From Mucilaginibacter myungsuensis (GTDB lineage Bacteria; Bacteroidota; Bacteroidia; Sphingobacteriales; Sphingobacteriaceae): DNA of 64,000 nt. The translations under genes were made by a program, and so were the position numbers. Location of the stretch: the NCBI RefSeq assembly GCF_015222005.1, contig NZ_JADFFL010000012.1, positions 52,092 to 116,091 of the forward strand, read 5' to 3'. This document shows, piece after piece, positions 34,571 to 43,518 of the stretch. Position 1 is the first letter of the stretch. The number at the start of each line of letters is the position of its first letter. The notes beneath the pieces were generated by a model. That model did not search any database. It saw only the letters and a list, made by a program, of their open reading frames with translations, and had not been told where the DNA came from.

Positions 34571-34660
34571 TGACAGCAAAGCAATGACGCGAAGCAAATG
34601 ACTCAATGACAGCGAAGCGAATGACCCAATGATGCTTAGCAGAATGACAGCGAAGCCATT
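34571..34660. repeat. Word-like repeat (AATGACAGCGAAGC)
   Basis: Repeats of TGACAGCGAAGC/AATGAC with variation, between mtgA and the hemoglobin gene. Same style as the other word-like intergenic repeats, but here mainly direct. Confidence 0.55.
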
Positions 34661-35357
34661 AAAAATCCAGCGGACCTAACCTCCGCATACTCTTCAATAT
34701 CAGATACTGATGCCGCTGTACCCTTGCACTCGGCTTGGTTGGCGACCATTTTAATGGACTCGGGAATATGGACGCGATAGCCGCCGATTGCTTTTTGGTG
34801 AGTTGCGAGGCGTGTTTGTGGTAATAGGCTTGCGCGGCTGCCTCTACCCCGTATATGCCGTCGCCCATCTCGATCACGTTAAGGTACACCTCCATAATTC
34901 GTTTCTTGCTCCAGCAGATCTCGATCAGCATAGTGAACCAAGCCTCAAAGCCTTTGCGGATGAACGACCTCCCCTGCCAAAGGAAAACGTTTTTGGCCGT
35001 TTGCTGCGATATGGTGCTTCCGCCGATCAGCTTCTTGTTCTTCTTTGCGTTATTATCGATGGCATGCTCCAGGGCTTTAAAATCGAACCCGAAGTGGCCT
35101 AAAAATTTTTGATCTTCGGCAGCTACGGCGGCACGTTTCATCGGGTCGGCGATGGAGTCAAAGTCTACCCATTGCTTGTCTATCTTCCATTCTTTGCCGT
35201 CGGCTTTGCGCTCAAAGCCACGCGATATCATTAGCCAGGTTACAGGTGGGTTAACAAACTTAAAAAGCAGTACAAAGAACAGGCTTATCCCCACAAAAAG
35301 GAAGAATGCCAGCTTAACCACACGCCAGATCAGCTTGCCGATACCATTAAATTTCAT
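34659..35357 (-). CDS. mtgA: Monofunctional peptidoglycan transglycosylase
   Basis: 232 residues. One N-terminal transmembrane helix (about 10-30). The GT51 motifs are AAEDQKFLGHFGFD (catalytic Glu), GGSTISQQTAKNVFLW and KKRIMEVYLNVIEMG. No transpeptidase domain, and length fits MtgA. It polymerises lipid II into glycan chains on the periplasmic side. Confidence 0.95.
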   Translation of the reverse strand: MKFNGIGKLIWRVVKLAFFLFVGISLFFVLLFKFVNPPVTWLMISRGFERKADGKEWKIDKQWVDFDSIADPMKRAAVAAEDQKFLGHFGFDFKALEHAIDNNAKKNKKLIGGSTISQQTAKNVFLWQGRSFIRKGFEAWFTMLIEICWSKKRIMEVYLNVIEMGDGIYGVEAAAQAYYHKHASQLTKKQSAAIASIFPSPLKWSPTKPSARVQRHQYLILKSMRRLGPLDF

Positions 35358-35448
35358 GGGAACGAAAATAAGGGTTTGAATGCGAAAGGCGAAGTGAATT
35401 TAAGGAATGCGAAGTGCGAAATGTCAAATGCGAAATATCACCCCGATT

Positions 35449-35586
35449 TGTCATTGCGAGCGTAGCGCGGCGATCTCATAGGACAAGTGGTCGCAATGTT
35501 CAGCGACATTTGCTTCTCCGGAATGTCCTATCAGATCGCTGGGTCGCCCCACTACACCGCCTTTCCCTTCGCTCTTAGCCATGACA
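35449..35586. repeat. REP-like intergenic inverted repeat
   Basis: Opens with TGTCATTGCGAGCG and closes with the complement (CGCTCTTAGCCATGACA). Inner arms ATAGGACA and TGTCCTAT also pair. The same outer word occurs at 4693-4794. Confidence 0.65.
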
Positions 35587-35611
35587 TATTGATCGAAAAT
35601 GCATTAAGTCT

Positions 35612-35733
35612 CGCTTCCCCGCTTGAGCGGGGTCAGGGGTGTGTCCTTCATTTGCAAGGTCTGCAAAAGGACACACCCCTATCAAAGGTTCTGCTTGATG
35701 TTCGTGCAGTGCTTCCCCGCTCAAGCGGGGAAA
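35612..35733. repeat. Compound inverted repeat with CCCCGCTTGAGCGGGG ends
   Basis: Palindromic ends CCCCGCTTGAGCGGGG (35617-35632) and CCCCGCTCAAGCGGGG flank an inner inverted pair AGGGGTGTGTCCTT (35635-35648) and AAGGACACACCCCT (35667-35680). Looks like a mobile non-coding repeat of the genus; no gene in it. Confidence 0.7.
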
Positions 35734-35800
35734 CTTGGGCTTATCATCTCAACTTCAAAGTCCTATCGGAAATCTATAAACTCGTAATAACAAGAAACAA

Positions 35801-35830
35801 AAAAAGCGCCCCGAAACTCGGGACGCTTTT
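35801..35830 (-). terminator. Terminator of the rpsF-rpsR-rplI operon
   Basis: On the minus strand AAAAGCGTCCCGA, TTT-containing loop, TCGGGGCGCTTTT plus T residues; 42 bp after rplI. Confidence 0.88.
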
Positions 35831-35871
35831 ATATCATTTCGCGATCGGCATTCCGCCTTTCGCATTAAGCC

Positions 35872-36315
35872 TTACTCAGCAACAACTTCGAAAGGTACTT
35901 GTACCTTTACTTCTTTGTGCAAGTTTAAGTTAGCTACGTATTCGCCAACAAATTTAGGCTCAGTTTCGAAAGTGATACGACGACGGTCAACCTCGAAACC
36001 TTGTTTTTTCAAGGCGTCAGCTACCTGGATAGTGTTGATCGCACCGAAGATCTTGCCGCTTTCGCCTGCTTTAGCACCGATAGATAATTTAACACCTTCC
36101 AATTTAGCAGCGATAGCATCAGCGTCTTTGCGGATCTTCTCTTGTTTAAATTGAGCTTGTTTAATGTTCTCAGCTAATACTTTACGAGCCGAAGGAGTTG
36201 CCAAATGAGCAAGACCTTGAGGGATCAAAAAGTTACGGCCGTAACCTGGCTTAACGTTTACGATATCGTCTTTCTCGCCCAGGTTCTTAATATCTTGTTT
36301 TAAAATAACTTCCAT
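35872..36315 (-). CDS. rplI: Ribosomal protein L9
   Basis: 147 residues. The L9 signature (GYGRNFLIPQGLA) follows MEVILKQDIKNLGEKDD; a long helix and the C-terminal domain complete it. Binds 23S rRNA. Last gene of rpsF-rpsR-rplI. Confidence 0.98.
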   Translation of the reverse strand: MEVILKQDIKNLGEKDDIVNVKPGYGRNFLIPQGLAHLATPSARKVLAENIKQAQFKQEKIRKDADAIAAKLEGVKLSIGAKAGESGKIFGAINTIQVADALKKQGFEVDRRRITFETEPKFVGEYVANLNLHKEVKVQVPFEVVAE

Positions 36316-36330
36316 TGTCTTACCTCCCTA

Positions 36331-36594
36331 TTATTTTAAAGCGTCTGTAACGTAAGGTAATAAACCAATGTGGCGTGCGCGTTTAACCGCCTGGGCCACT
36401 TTACGCTGGAATTTTAATGAAGTACCGGTCAAGCGACGTGGTAATAATTTACCCTGATCGTTAATGAACTTTAATAAAAAGTTAGCGTCTTTGTAATCGA
36501 TGTACTTGATACCGTTCTTTTTGAAACGGCAATATTTTTTACGGTTATCGTCCACCTTGGGAGCAGTAACGTATTGGATCTGATCGTTTGCCAT
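36331..36594 (-). CDS. rpsR: Ribosomal protein S18
   Basis: 87 residues. YKDANFLLKFINDQGKLLPRR and RQVAQAVKRARHIGLLPY-like sequence (KFQRKVAQAVKRARHIG) are typical of S18, which pairs with S6 on the 30S platform. 5 bp after rpsF and 15 bp before rplI. Confidence 0.98.
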   Translation of the reverse strand: MANDQIQYVTAPKVDDNRKKYCRFKKNGIKYIDYKDANFLLKFINDQGKLLPRRLTGTSLKFQRKVAQAVKRARHIGLLPYVTDALK

Positions 36595-36599
36595 GGGGA

Positions 36600-36959
36600 T
36601 TATGCTTCGGTTTTAGCTGCAGGCTTTTTGTTGAATGCACCGCTACGTTTCTTGTCGTTGTATGCAATGGCATGTTTGTCCAAAGCAATTGTCAAGAAAC
36701 GAACAACGCGCTCATCACGCTTCAGGTCAATTTCCAGTTTGTTAATTAGTTCACCCGGGGCCTTGTATTCAGTTAGGTGATAGTATCCTGTAGTTTTCTT
36801 TTGGATAGGATACGCTAATTTTCTCAGACCCCAATTGTCCTCTTGGACAATTTCGGCTCCGTTAGCAGTTAAGATACCTGTGAATTTGGCAATTACCTCT
36901 TTCGCAGCTTCTTCTGATAACAACGGGGTCAGAATGATCACGGTTTCGTACTGTTGCAT
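36600..36959 (-). CDS. rpsF: Ribosomal protein S6
   Basis: 119 residues. MQQYETVIILTPLLSEE, WGLRKLAYPIQKK and YHLTEYKAPG are classical S6 segments. First gene of the operon; a strong promoter precedes it. The C-terminal KKRSGAFNKKPAAKTEA is a basic tail. Confidence 0.98.
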   Translation of the reverse strand: MQQYETVIILTPLLSEEAAKEVIAKFTGILTANGAEIVQEDNWGLRKLAYPIQKKTTGYYHLTEYKAPGELINKLEIDLKRDERVVRFLTIALDKHAIAYNDKKRSGAFNKKPAAKTEA

Positions 36960-36996
36960 TGATTAATTTGTTTTTTATCCCGCTATAAAGGGGCTG

Positions 36997-37027
36997 CAAA
37001 TGTAGTAAGTATTTTTTAAGTTTCAAA
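36997..37027 (-). promoter_or_regulatory. Promoter of rpsF operon
   Basis: -7 box TACATTTG (36997-37004) and -33 TTTG (37024-37027) on the minus strand, spaced 19 bp: an ideal Bacteroidota promoter. Confidence 0.82.
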
Positions 37028-37339
37028 GTACTGGTTTTAAATTTATTGGACCGCTGACCGACCATTTTAGCTATGATCTCGCTGATGCCGCTGAACCTTG
37101 CTAACTGATCACTGGTTAACTTGTCACTGATACCTGGATCATGGCGATGCCTGTGGCCCGGGCTCTTCGTTCCAAGTCCTCGCCTTTGCATGCCCGCTAT
37201 TCCCCCGCTCGGCTGTGGGCTTTCCTCTTCGATCCCTATCGCGGAAAGATCATCAAACAAATCATCCACATCACCTGTCTATTTCCTATCTTTCGGACTT
37301 TCCGGACCTCCCAACTTCCGGACTTAAAAGAAACCAATT
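37028..37339. other. Gene-free divergent region before scoB
   Basis: Holds word-like direct repeats CGGACTTTCCGGACC and CTTCCGGACTT near 37295-37325. I see no conserved gene; the small open frames here have no recognisable protein sequence. No scoA. Confidence 0.5.
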
Positions 37340-37996
37340 ATGTTAGATAAACAAGGCATCGCCAAACGCATCGCGCGCGAGATCAAAGATGGATATTACG
37401 TTAACCTGGGTATCGGCATTCCTACACTGGTAGCCAACTACATCCCCGAAGGTATGGACGTAGTGCTGCAGTCAGAGAACGGCTTGTTAGGCATGGGCCC
37501 CTTCCCCTTCGAGGGCGAGGAAGACCCCGATACCATCAACGCCGGCAAACAAACCATTACCATGTTGCCGGGATCGGCCGTGTTCGATTCGGCCATGAGC
37601 TTTGGGATGATCCGTGCTAAAAAGGTAAATCTGACCATCCTTGGCGCTATGGAAGTATCCGAGAACGGCGATATTGCCAACTGGAAGATCCCCGGCAAAA
37701 TGGTAAAGGGCATGGGCGGCGCTATGGATCTGGTAGCCAGTGCCGAAAATATCATTGTGGCCATGCAGCACGTCAACAAAGCGGGGGAAAGTAAACTGCT
37801 GCCAACATGCTCCCTCCCACTGACAGGTGTCAATTGCGTTAAAAAGATAGTGACCGAATTAGCCGTGCTTGACGTTTTACCAGAGGGCGGATTTAAACTA
37901 ATAGAACGCGCGCCGGGTGTAAGTGTAGAGGACATTGTTAACGCGACAGCCGGGAAGCTGATCGTACCGGATGATGTACCCGAAATGGTACTTTAA
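37340..37996 (+). CDS. scoB: 3-oxoacid CoA-transferase subunit B
   Basis: 218 residues, family-typical length. Catalytic Glu is E46 in QSENGLLG; GIGIPTLVANY and GAMEVSENGDIANW follow the family pattern. Subunit B works with subunit A to move CoA from succinyl-CoA to acetoacetate. No subunit A gene is next to it, so A must be encoded elsewhere. Confidence 0.95.
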   Translation: MLDKQGIAKRIAREIKDGYYVNLGIGIPTLVANYIPEGMDVVLQSENGLLGMGPFPFEGEEDPDTINAGKQTITMLPGSAVFDSAMSFGMIRAKKVNLTILGAMEVSENGDIANWKIPGKMVKGMGGAMDLVASAENIIVAMQHVNKAGESKLLPTCSLPLTGVNCVKKIVTELAVLDVLPEGGFKLIERAPGVSVEDIVNATAGKLIVPDDVPEMVL

Positions 37997-38129
37997 GATC
38001 ACCTTGTAAACTACTAAGTGCAAAATTTACAAATACCTGAAAATCATATGATTATAAATTGACATTCTGAAAAATGTTAACCTTTGTAAACTTTCCCTAT
38101 AGTTTAGATCAAAGCGCTTTAACAAAAAA

Positions 38130-38154
38130 GAAGCTGTCTTTATGAGACAGCTTC
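38130..38154. terminator. Bidirectional terminator between scoB and manA
   Basis: GAAGCTGTCT, loop TTATG, AGACAGCTTC; A-rich on the left and T-rich on the right, so usable on both strands. Confidence 0.85.
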
Positions 38155-38204
38155 CTGGTTTTCTTATTATTGGCCCTGCCCTTCAGGGGAGGGTTGGGTG
38201 GGGT

Positions 38205-39185
38205 CTACTCAATATAGCTTTCCAATATCTTAAAGCCACCTTCGGTGGTCAGTTCAACCTTATCGATCGAGTTAGGGATCAGTGCGCACTCGCCCATTTT
38301 AACTGCTATCTCGCCGCCATCGTACTTAACGGTCAGGGCGCCTTCTAAGCAAACGTAGATCACGAATGAGTCCAGGTTACTGTAGTCTTTGGTCACGCCT
38401 TCGGTAAAGTCCAATACGTTGGTTGTAAAGTACGGGCAGGTCACTAAGTGAACGTCCTCATTTTTTACCGGGGTGTATTTGGTTTTGTATTCAGGGTAAA
38501 CATTGTAATCGTTGGCGGCTAAAGCCAATTCAGTATGCAATTCGCGTTTTTGGCCTTTGTCGTCTACACGGTCAAAATCATAAATGCGGTAGGTGATATC
38601 CGATGTTTGTTGGATCTCGGCTATCAGCAAACCTTTTCCGATTGTATGTACACGGCCTGCAGGTAAAAAGAATACGTCGCCGGCGGCAACATCCTCTTTG
38701 TTCAGGATGTCCATAATATGGCCGCTGTTCAGTTTATCAACGTAGATCTGCTCGTCAACCTTCTCGCTAAAACCGGCGATCAGCGTCGAACCCGGATCAG
38801 CTTCGATCACGTACCACATTTCGGTCTTGCCGAAAGAGTTGTGACGCTTTTTGGCCAACTCATCATCCGGGTGCACTTGGATAGACAGGTCGTCATTAGC
38901 ATCGATAAATTTTACCAGCAATGGGAAGATATTACCGAAATGGTCATAAACATGCTTGCCTACCAGCTGATCTTTATATTGCTCCAAAAGATCGGCTAAA
39001 GACTGACCGGCTAACGAACCGTTCTCAACAACAGAAACATCAGACTTAACGCCAGATATCTCCCAGGTCTCGCCGCAGTTTGGCAGATCGCCAAAATCTT
39101 TACCTAAATAGGTACGGATCTTTTGGCCGCCCCAGATCTTATCTTTATAAATGGTTTTAAATTGTAATGGATATAATGCTGACAT
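38205..39185 (-). CDS. manA: Mannose-6-phosphate isomerase, class I
   Basis: 326 residues. Zinc-site residues are in LSIQVHPDD (Gln, His), GKTEMWYV (Glu) and PAGRVHTIGKG (His). MSALYPLQFKTIYKDKIWGG is the usual start. Interconverts mannose 6-phosphate and fructose 6-phosphate, feeding GDP-mannose synthesis or mannose use. Confidence 0.95.
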   Translation of the reverse strand: MSALYPLQFKTIYKDKIWGGQKIRTYLGKDFGDLPNCGETWEISGVKSDVSVVENGSLAGQSLADLLEQYKDQLVGKHVYDHFGNIFPLLVKFIDANDDLSIQVHPDDELAKKRHNSFGKTEMWYVIEADPGSTLIAGFSEKVDEQIYVDKLNSGHIMDILNKEDVAAGDVFFLPAGRVHTIGKGLLIAEIQQTSDITYRIYDFDRVDDKGQKRELHTELALAANDYNVYPEYKTKYTPVKNEDVHLVTCPYFTTNVLDFTEGVTKDYSNLDSFVIYVCLEGALTVKYDGGEIAVKMGECALIPNSIDKVELTTEGGFKILESYIE

Positions 39186-39283
39186 GGTGATATTATTTTT
39201 AAGTCGCTAAGTTAGCATTTGATCATAAAAGTAACACAACTTGCCTTGGGTAAAATTAAGGCGGACTACATATCGGGCGGCCA

Positions 39284-39727
39284 TTATTTTCTTACGGTGT
39301 AGTAAGTGCCGCTCGTAGTAATGGTCGCTCCGTTGTATCTCACAGTCTCTAAAGTATAGATACTGGCGCATTTAGTTTGTGTTTTTGAAACTTTGGTATA
39401 GATCGTATCCTGATCTGCTTGGCTAAGTTTAAGGAAAGTTGTGCGTTCGCCGGCAAATGTGCCATTTATGACAATGGTCAAGCCGCTATCCGCGGATAAA
39501 TTATAATTATATATAACCAAGGACTTATTCTCTTTCTGAATAAATTCAACATCATAATGCCCGGGAGTAGTAGGCGACAGTAAATTACGGTCTTGGGCAT
39601 CCTTCAACCTCAGCGATATCTGCGGCGGTGGCGCGCTGGCATAACCACACTCTTTTTCGCATGACGAGGCCAATACAGAGATGATTGCAATAACAGCAGT
39701 AAATAATTTCAGATTGATCTTTTTCAT
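39284..39727 (-). CDS. Tandem lipoprotein array, member 4
   Basis: 147 residues from ATG 39727; an earlier in-frame start adds ten residues in front of a good lipoprotein signal (VLASSC). Shared family features: CGYA soon after the lipid Cys, RNLLSPTTPGHY, FLKLSQADQDTIYT, a later Cys (KCASIYTLETVRYNG) and a final TVRK. Most diverged of the four. Ligand and role unknown. Confidence 0.72.
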   Translation of the reverse strand: MKKINLKLFTAVIAIISVLASSCEKECGYASAPPPQISLRLKDAQDRNLLSPTTPGHYDVEFIQKENKSLVIYNYNLSADSGLTIVINGTFAGERTTFLKLSQADQDTIYTKVSKTQTKCASIYTLETVRYNGATITTSGTYYTVRK

Positions 39728-39806
39728 TGTTTGACAAGGTTTAATTGTTAATATCAACTAATAATAAAATTTCTATTTATTATTACCAAACAGATCCGAT
39801 GATAAC

Positions 39807-40274
39807 TTATTTTACCATCGTAAAATACCGCTGCATTGCCGAGTCGGCCAGTTCTTTGCCATTATACTTGAAAAATCTTAGCAGATACTTCGGCTCGCAT
39901 TTTTGCGGCACTAACTCATACTTGGTGTAAATAGTGTCGGTATCGGTGTCGCTCAGTTTTAGGTACGCCGTTCGCTCGCCTTCTTTAAAAAACAGAATTA
40001 TCCGTATAGGTTCGTTCGGCTCTTTCTCGGTGTTGGTCCTGAATATCAGATCCCGGTTAGACAACGTAACTACGTGGGTAGGGTAAAAGCCGGGAGTTTT
40101 CGGATCAAAAAGGTCGCGGCCCAGGCTATCAGTAATACTTAAAAAGTGATAAGCCGATGGCCCTGTATATCCGCATTCAACTTCCTGTACAAATGCATCT
40201 TTTTTGCAGGAGACAGCCAATGTTACAACGGCAATGCCTGATACGATAATGGTTTTTAGGTTAGTTTTTAGCAT
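39807..40274 (-). CDS. Tandem lipoprotein array, member 3
   Basis: 155 residues. Signal ends LAVSC. Features of the family: VECGYTG, RDLFDPKTPGFYP, LKLSDTDTDTIYT, CEPKYLLRFFKYNG and a final MVK. Starts 5 bp after member 2, so probably co-transcribed. Confidence 0.72.
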   Translation of the reverse strand: MLKTNLKTIIVSGIAVVTLAVSCKKDAFVQEVECGYTGPSAYHFLSITDSLGRDLFDPKTPGFYPTHVVTLSNRDLIFRTNTEKEPNEPIRIILFFKEGERTAYLKLSDTDTDTIYTKYELVPQKCEPKYLLRFFKYNGKELADSAMQRYFTMVK

Positions 40275-40279
40275 AGTGT

Positions 40280-40753
40280 TTATTTGATGACAGTAAAATA
40301 TCCGCGCGATACCGAATCGGTATAGGTTGTGTTATTGTATCTAAAAGCGGTAAGGCGATACGACGGGCAGCAGCCTTTGCCAACTTCCCTACTGTAAGTG
40401 ATGGTATCCTGATCGGTATCACTTAGCTTTAAATAAAACTTGTCGCTGGTGCCCGATGGCCAGGGGATGATCAGTTTGCGCCTGTGCCCGTTCGGGTAAA
40501 ATATATGGCGGCCCAACAAGTGCACCTTGCCGGTATTAAGCTGCACGATCTTGGCGCTATCTAAATGCGCAGGCGTGGCGGGATCCAGCAGGTCGCGGCC
40601 TTGGCCATCAATAAGGTCTAAGGTAATTAAAGGCATCGCCAGGTCGCAGGCGATCATCCCGCACTCGCCACGTTCACTTTCCCTGCGGCAAGCGTTAAGC
40701 AATAAAATAAGCGCAAGGGCAAATAGCCCGATAAGGTAGTTGTATTTAGACAT
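40280..40753 (-). CDS. Tandem lipoprotein array, member 2
   Basis: 157 residues. Signal ends LLNAC. Family features: GECGMIA, RDLLDPATPAHL, LKLSDTDQDTITY, CCPSYRLTAFRYNN and a final TVIK. Ends 5 bp before member 3. Confidence 0.72.
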   Translation of the reverse strand: MSKYNYLIGLFALALILLLNACRRESERGECGMIACDLAMPLITLDLIDGQGRDLLDPATPAHLDSAKIVQLNTGKVHLLGRHIFYPNGHRRKLIIPWPSGTSDKFYLKLSDTDQDTITYSREVGKGCCPSYRLTAFRYNNTTYTDSVSRGYFTVIK

Positions 40754-40816
40754 TATAAGTGGTCTTATAATATCCTTACGCTACCCGGAAGAAATACGCT
40801 ACATCTCCTGTTTAAA

Positions 40817-41302
40817 TTATTTTACTATTGTATAAAGTGCCACTTTACCAACAGAATCGGCATGCGATGTATTGTTGTATTTAAAGGCGGTCAGCCGGGT
40901 ATCGAAAGCGCAATTATTTTTACGGGTACTTGTCATGTCGGTGAACAAGGTATCGGTATCCGTAGCGCTTAGCTTTAAGTAATAGGTCATACTCTTGCCT
41001 ACTGGTATCACCAAAGTTGTTTTACCGGGATAGCCCAGGTTACGTTCGGCAGCTATGACCTGTACAGCCGGATTGTAGCCCTTAATGTAGGCTGTGTCGA
41101 TAAAGTTGGGGGTATTTTTATTGAACAGGTCGCGCTTTTGCTTGTCCTGAAACTGCAGCTCGATGGCTTGTAACGGCTGGGCATTTATAATGCCTTCGCA
41201 CGGATCTTGCTCGGTCTTATTGCAGGTAAATAATGATGCGATAACGAAAGCTCCAGCGATCGCCGGCGGCAAAAAATGTTTTTTAGATAAGGTGTTAGTC
41301 AT
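40817..41302 (-). CDS. Tandem lipoprotein array, member 1
   Basis: 161 residues. Signal ends LFTC. Family features: CEGI, RDLFNKNTPNF, LKLSATDTDTLFT, CAFDTRLTAFKYNN and a final TIVK. First of four related genes on the minus strand. The repeat of the DTDT turn and the invariant Cys suggests a small Ig-like or beta-sandwich fold exposed at the cell surface. Confidence 0.72.
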   Translation of the reverse strand: MTNTLSKKHFLPPAIAGAFVIASLFTCNKTEQDPCEGIINAQPLQAIELQFQDKQKRDLFNKNTPNFIDTAYIKGYNPAVQVIAAERNLGYPGKTTLVIPVGKSMTYYLKLSATDTDTLFTDMTSTRKNNCAFDTRLTAFKYNNTSHADSVGKVALYTIVK

Positions 41303-41314
41303 ACCACAAAAATA

Positions 41315-41348
41315 AAAAACCCTGCCATATTTCTACAGCAGGGTTTTT
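41315..41348. terminator. Bidirectional terminator after icd
   Basis: AAAAACCCTGC, 12-base loop, GCAGGGTTTTT. A perfect 11-bp stem, 21 bp after the icd stop. Confidence 0.9.
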
Positions 41349-41369
41349 ATTTTATCAGCTTAGCAAAAA

Positions 41370-42599
41370 TTATTTGCTCAATTTAGCTTTCAGGTTCTCG
41401 TTAATAGCTTCCAAAAATTCTTCGGTGTACAGGTAATCGGTACCGTGTTCAACCTTAGGTTTAATGGTGATCGCCAAGTCCTTGGTCATTTTGCCGCTTT
41501 CAACTGTCTCGATACAAACAGCCTCTAAAGCTTTACAAAAATCGATCAGCTCCTGGTTACCGTCAAGGATGCCACGGAACTCTAAACCACGTGTCCATGC
41601 AAAGATAGATGCGATAGGGTTTGTTGAAGTTGGGTTACCTTTTTGGTGCTCGCGGTAGTGACGGGTCACTGTACCGTGTGCAGCTTCGGCTTCCATTACG
41701 GTGCCATCAGGTGTAACCAAAGTTGAGGTCATCAAACCTAATGAACCGAAGCCTTGCGCTACGGTGTCAGACTGTACGTCGCCATCATAGTTCTTACAAG
41801 CCCAAACAAAGTTACCGTTCCATTTCAGGGCCGATGCAACCATGTCGTCGATCAGGCGGTGCTCGTAAGTAATACCTGCCTCGGCAAATTTGGCTTTGTA
41901 ATCGTTTTGGTAGATCTCTTCAAAAATGTCTTTAAAACGGCCATCATATTTTTTCAGGATGGTGTTTTTGGTAGACAGGTATAAAGGCCAGCCTTTCATC
42001 AATGCCTGGTTAAAACAAGCGTGAGCAAAGCCAATGATAGACTCGTCGGTATTGTACATGGTTAACGCTACACCGTCACCTTTAAAGTTAAATACTTCAA
42101 AAGATTGTGCTTCGCCGCCGTCCTCTGGGGTGAAGGTTACGGTAAGTTTACCTTTACCTTTTGTTAAAAAATCGGTAGCGCGGTACTGATCGCCAAAAGC
42201 GTGACGACCGATGCAGATCGGCGCGGTCCAGTTAGGTACTAAACGTGGTACGTTGCTCATAACGATGGGCTCGCGGAATACAGTACCATCTAAAATGTTA
42301 CGGATAGTACCATTGGGCGATTTCCACATTTGTTTCAGACCGAATTCTTTTACACGCTCCTCGTCAGGAGTGATGGTAGCGCATTTAATGCCTACACCAT
42401 ATTGCTTGATCGCGTTAGCCGCGTCGATAGTAACCTGGTCGTTAGTTTCATCACGGTACTCGATACCTAAGTCGTAGTATTTGATATCCAGTTCAAGGTA
42501 CGGCAAGATCAGCTTATCTTTAATGAACTGCCAGATAATACGGGTCATCTCATCGCCATCCAACTCAACTACAGGATTAGCTACTTTAATTTTTGACAT
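41370..42599 (-). CDS. icd: NADP-dependent isocitrate dehydrogenase
   Basis: 409 residues from ATG 42599 (MSKIKVANPVVELDGDEMTR); upstream codons do not match the family. This is the homodimeric type close to eukaryotic NADP-IDH, with WKSPNGTIRNILDG, KYDGRFKDIF, DDMVASALKWNG and EAAHGTVTRHY. Oxidises isocitrate to 2-oxoglutarate in the TCA cycle. gltA (citrate synthase) is 12 kb away. Confidence 0.96.
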   Translation of the reverse strand: MSKIKVANPVVELDGDEMTRIIWQFIKDKLILPYLELDIKYYDLGIEYRDETNDQVTIDAANAIKQYGVGIKCATITPDEERVKEFGLKQMWKSPNGTIRNILDGTVFREPIVMSNVPRLVPNWTAPICIGRHAFGDQYRATDFLTKGKGKLTVTFTPEDGGEAQSFEVFNFKGDGVALTMYNTDESIIGFAHACFNQALMKGWPLYLSTKNTILKKYDGRFKDIFEEIYQNDYKAKFAEAGITYEHRLIDDMVASALKWNGNFVWACKNYDGDVQSDTVAQGFGSLGLMTSTLVTPDGTVMEAEAAHGTVTRHYREHQKGNPTSTNPIASIFAWTRGLEFRGILDGNQELIDFCKALEAVCIETVESGKMTKDLAITIKPKVEHGTDYLYTEEFLEAINENLKAKLSK

Positions 42600-42684
42600 A
42601 TGGAATTTATTTAAAGGGCTGTTTTTAAAATTGTCCAAATATATGAATTGAAGATAACCGACGTAGACCTGAACATAATTTTTA

Positions 42685-42713
42685 TTGTGAATGTAAAAAA
42701 ATACATACATTTG
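42685..42713 (+). promoter_or_regulatory. Promoter of the beta-barrel gene
   Basis: -33 TTG (42685-42687) and -7 TACATTTG (42706-42713), 18 bp apart, on the plus strand; about 60 bp before the TTG start at 42776. Confidence 0.7.
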
Positions 42714-42775
42714 GGATAACATACGCCCGTGTAAGGCGTTTGTTAGGTATTATCTTACAAGCTATCACTTATCCC

Positions 42776-43453
42776 TTGAAAAAATTAATTTTCTCTTTAT
42801 TGATATGCTTATCGGCAGTGGCCGCTAAAGCTCAGATAGGTTACAACTATTCGCAATACGAATTGGGCTTTACAGCCGGTGTTAACACCCAACATACCGA
42901 CTTTATAAAAAAGAACAGCACTTACGCTTTTGGCGGGCAGTTCACTTACAACTTTACACCGTACATCAATTTTATGGCCGAGGTAAATGTGGGCGCTTTA
43001 AGAGGCGACTCTATCATTACTTCGTTACCATCTAACTTTGCGTATAACAATGATTACACCTCTGTAGCATTTAGAGCGCAGTTACAAGCAGGCGAGCTGT
43101 TCGATTACTCCCGTTCTCCATTTGGCAATGCTTTAAAGAACTTTTATATCAGTGGTGGTGTAGGTGTGCTATATACCGATCTTAAGGTTTATGATACCGG
43201 GCAATTATCGGCCGAAAGCAAGGGCAGCAGCATTTTTATACCGGCAAAACTTGGCTACGAGTTCAAATTTTTCAACAGCTATAACGAGCCTTTTTTAAAG
43301 TTAGACCTTGGCTATCAGCTCAATTATATCATGAGCGATAATTTTGACGGCTATACTTCGGGCAAGTACAGTGATGCCTTTACCCAATTTTCGGTAGGCT
43401 TACGTTTTGCTATCGGCGGCACCACGTCTTACCGCAAAGCGATCCACTGGTAA
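42776..43453 (+). CDS. Outer membrane beta-barrel protein
   Basis: 225 residues from a TTG at 42776, chosen because it gives a perfect signal peptide (KKLIFSLLICLSAVAAKA); no ATG lies nearby. Alternating aromatic/hydrophobic strands (NYSQYELGFTAGVNTQHT, YAFGGQFTYNFTPYINF and a closing FSVGLRFAIGG) fit an 8-10 strand OMP barrel of the PF13568/OmpW-like type found in Bacteroidota. Confidence 0.78.
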   Translation: MKKLIFSLLICLSAVAAKAQIGYNYSQYELGFTAGVNTQHTDFIKKNSTYAFGGQFTYNFTPYINFMAEVNVGALRGDSIITSLPSNFAYNNDYTSVAFRAQLQAGELFDYSRSPFGNALKNFYISGGVGVLYTDLKVYDTGQLSAESKGSSIFIPAKLGYEFKFFNSYNEPFLKLDLGYQLNYIMSDNFDGYTSGKYSDAFTQFSVGLRFAIGGTTSYRKAIHW

Positions 43454-43518
43454 GTCGATCATCGGGTTAGTGGAGTTTTTGGCAGGGTTTTTACTGTGAA
43501 TAGTTAAAACAATCTACC

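Noticed and set aside
37141..37350. Overlapping open frames before scoB as small genes
   Set aside because: They overlap low-complexity repeats, have no start context and no familiar sequence.
41307..41314. TATTTTTG four bases before the start of lipoprotein 1, apparent leaderless promoter
   Set aside because: It is next to the T tract of the icd terminator and its -33 region would fall in the hairpin; AT-rich context makes chance likely.
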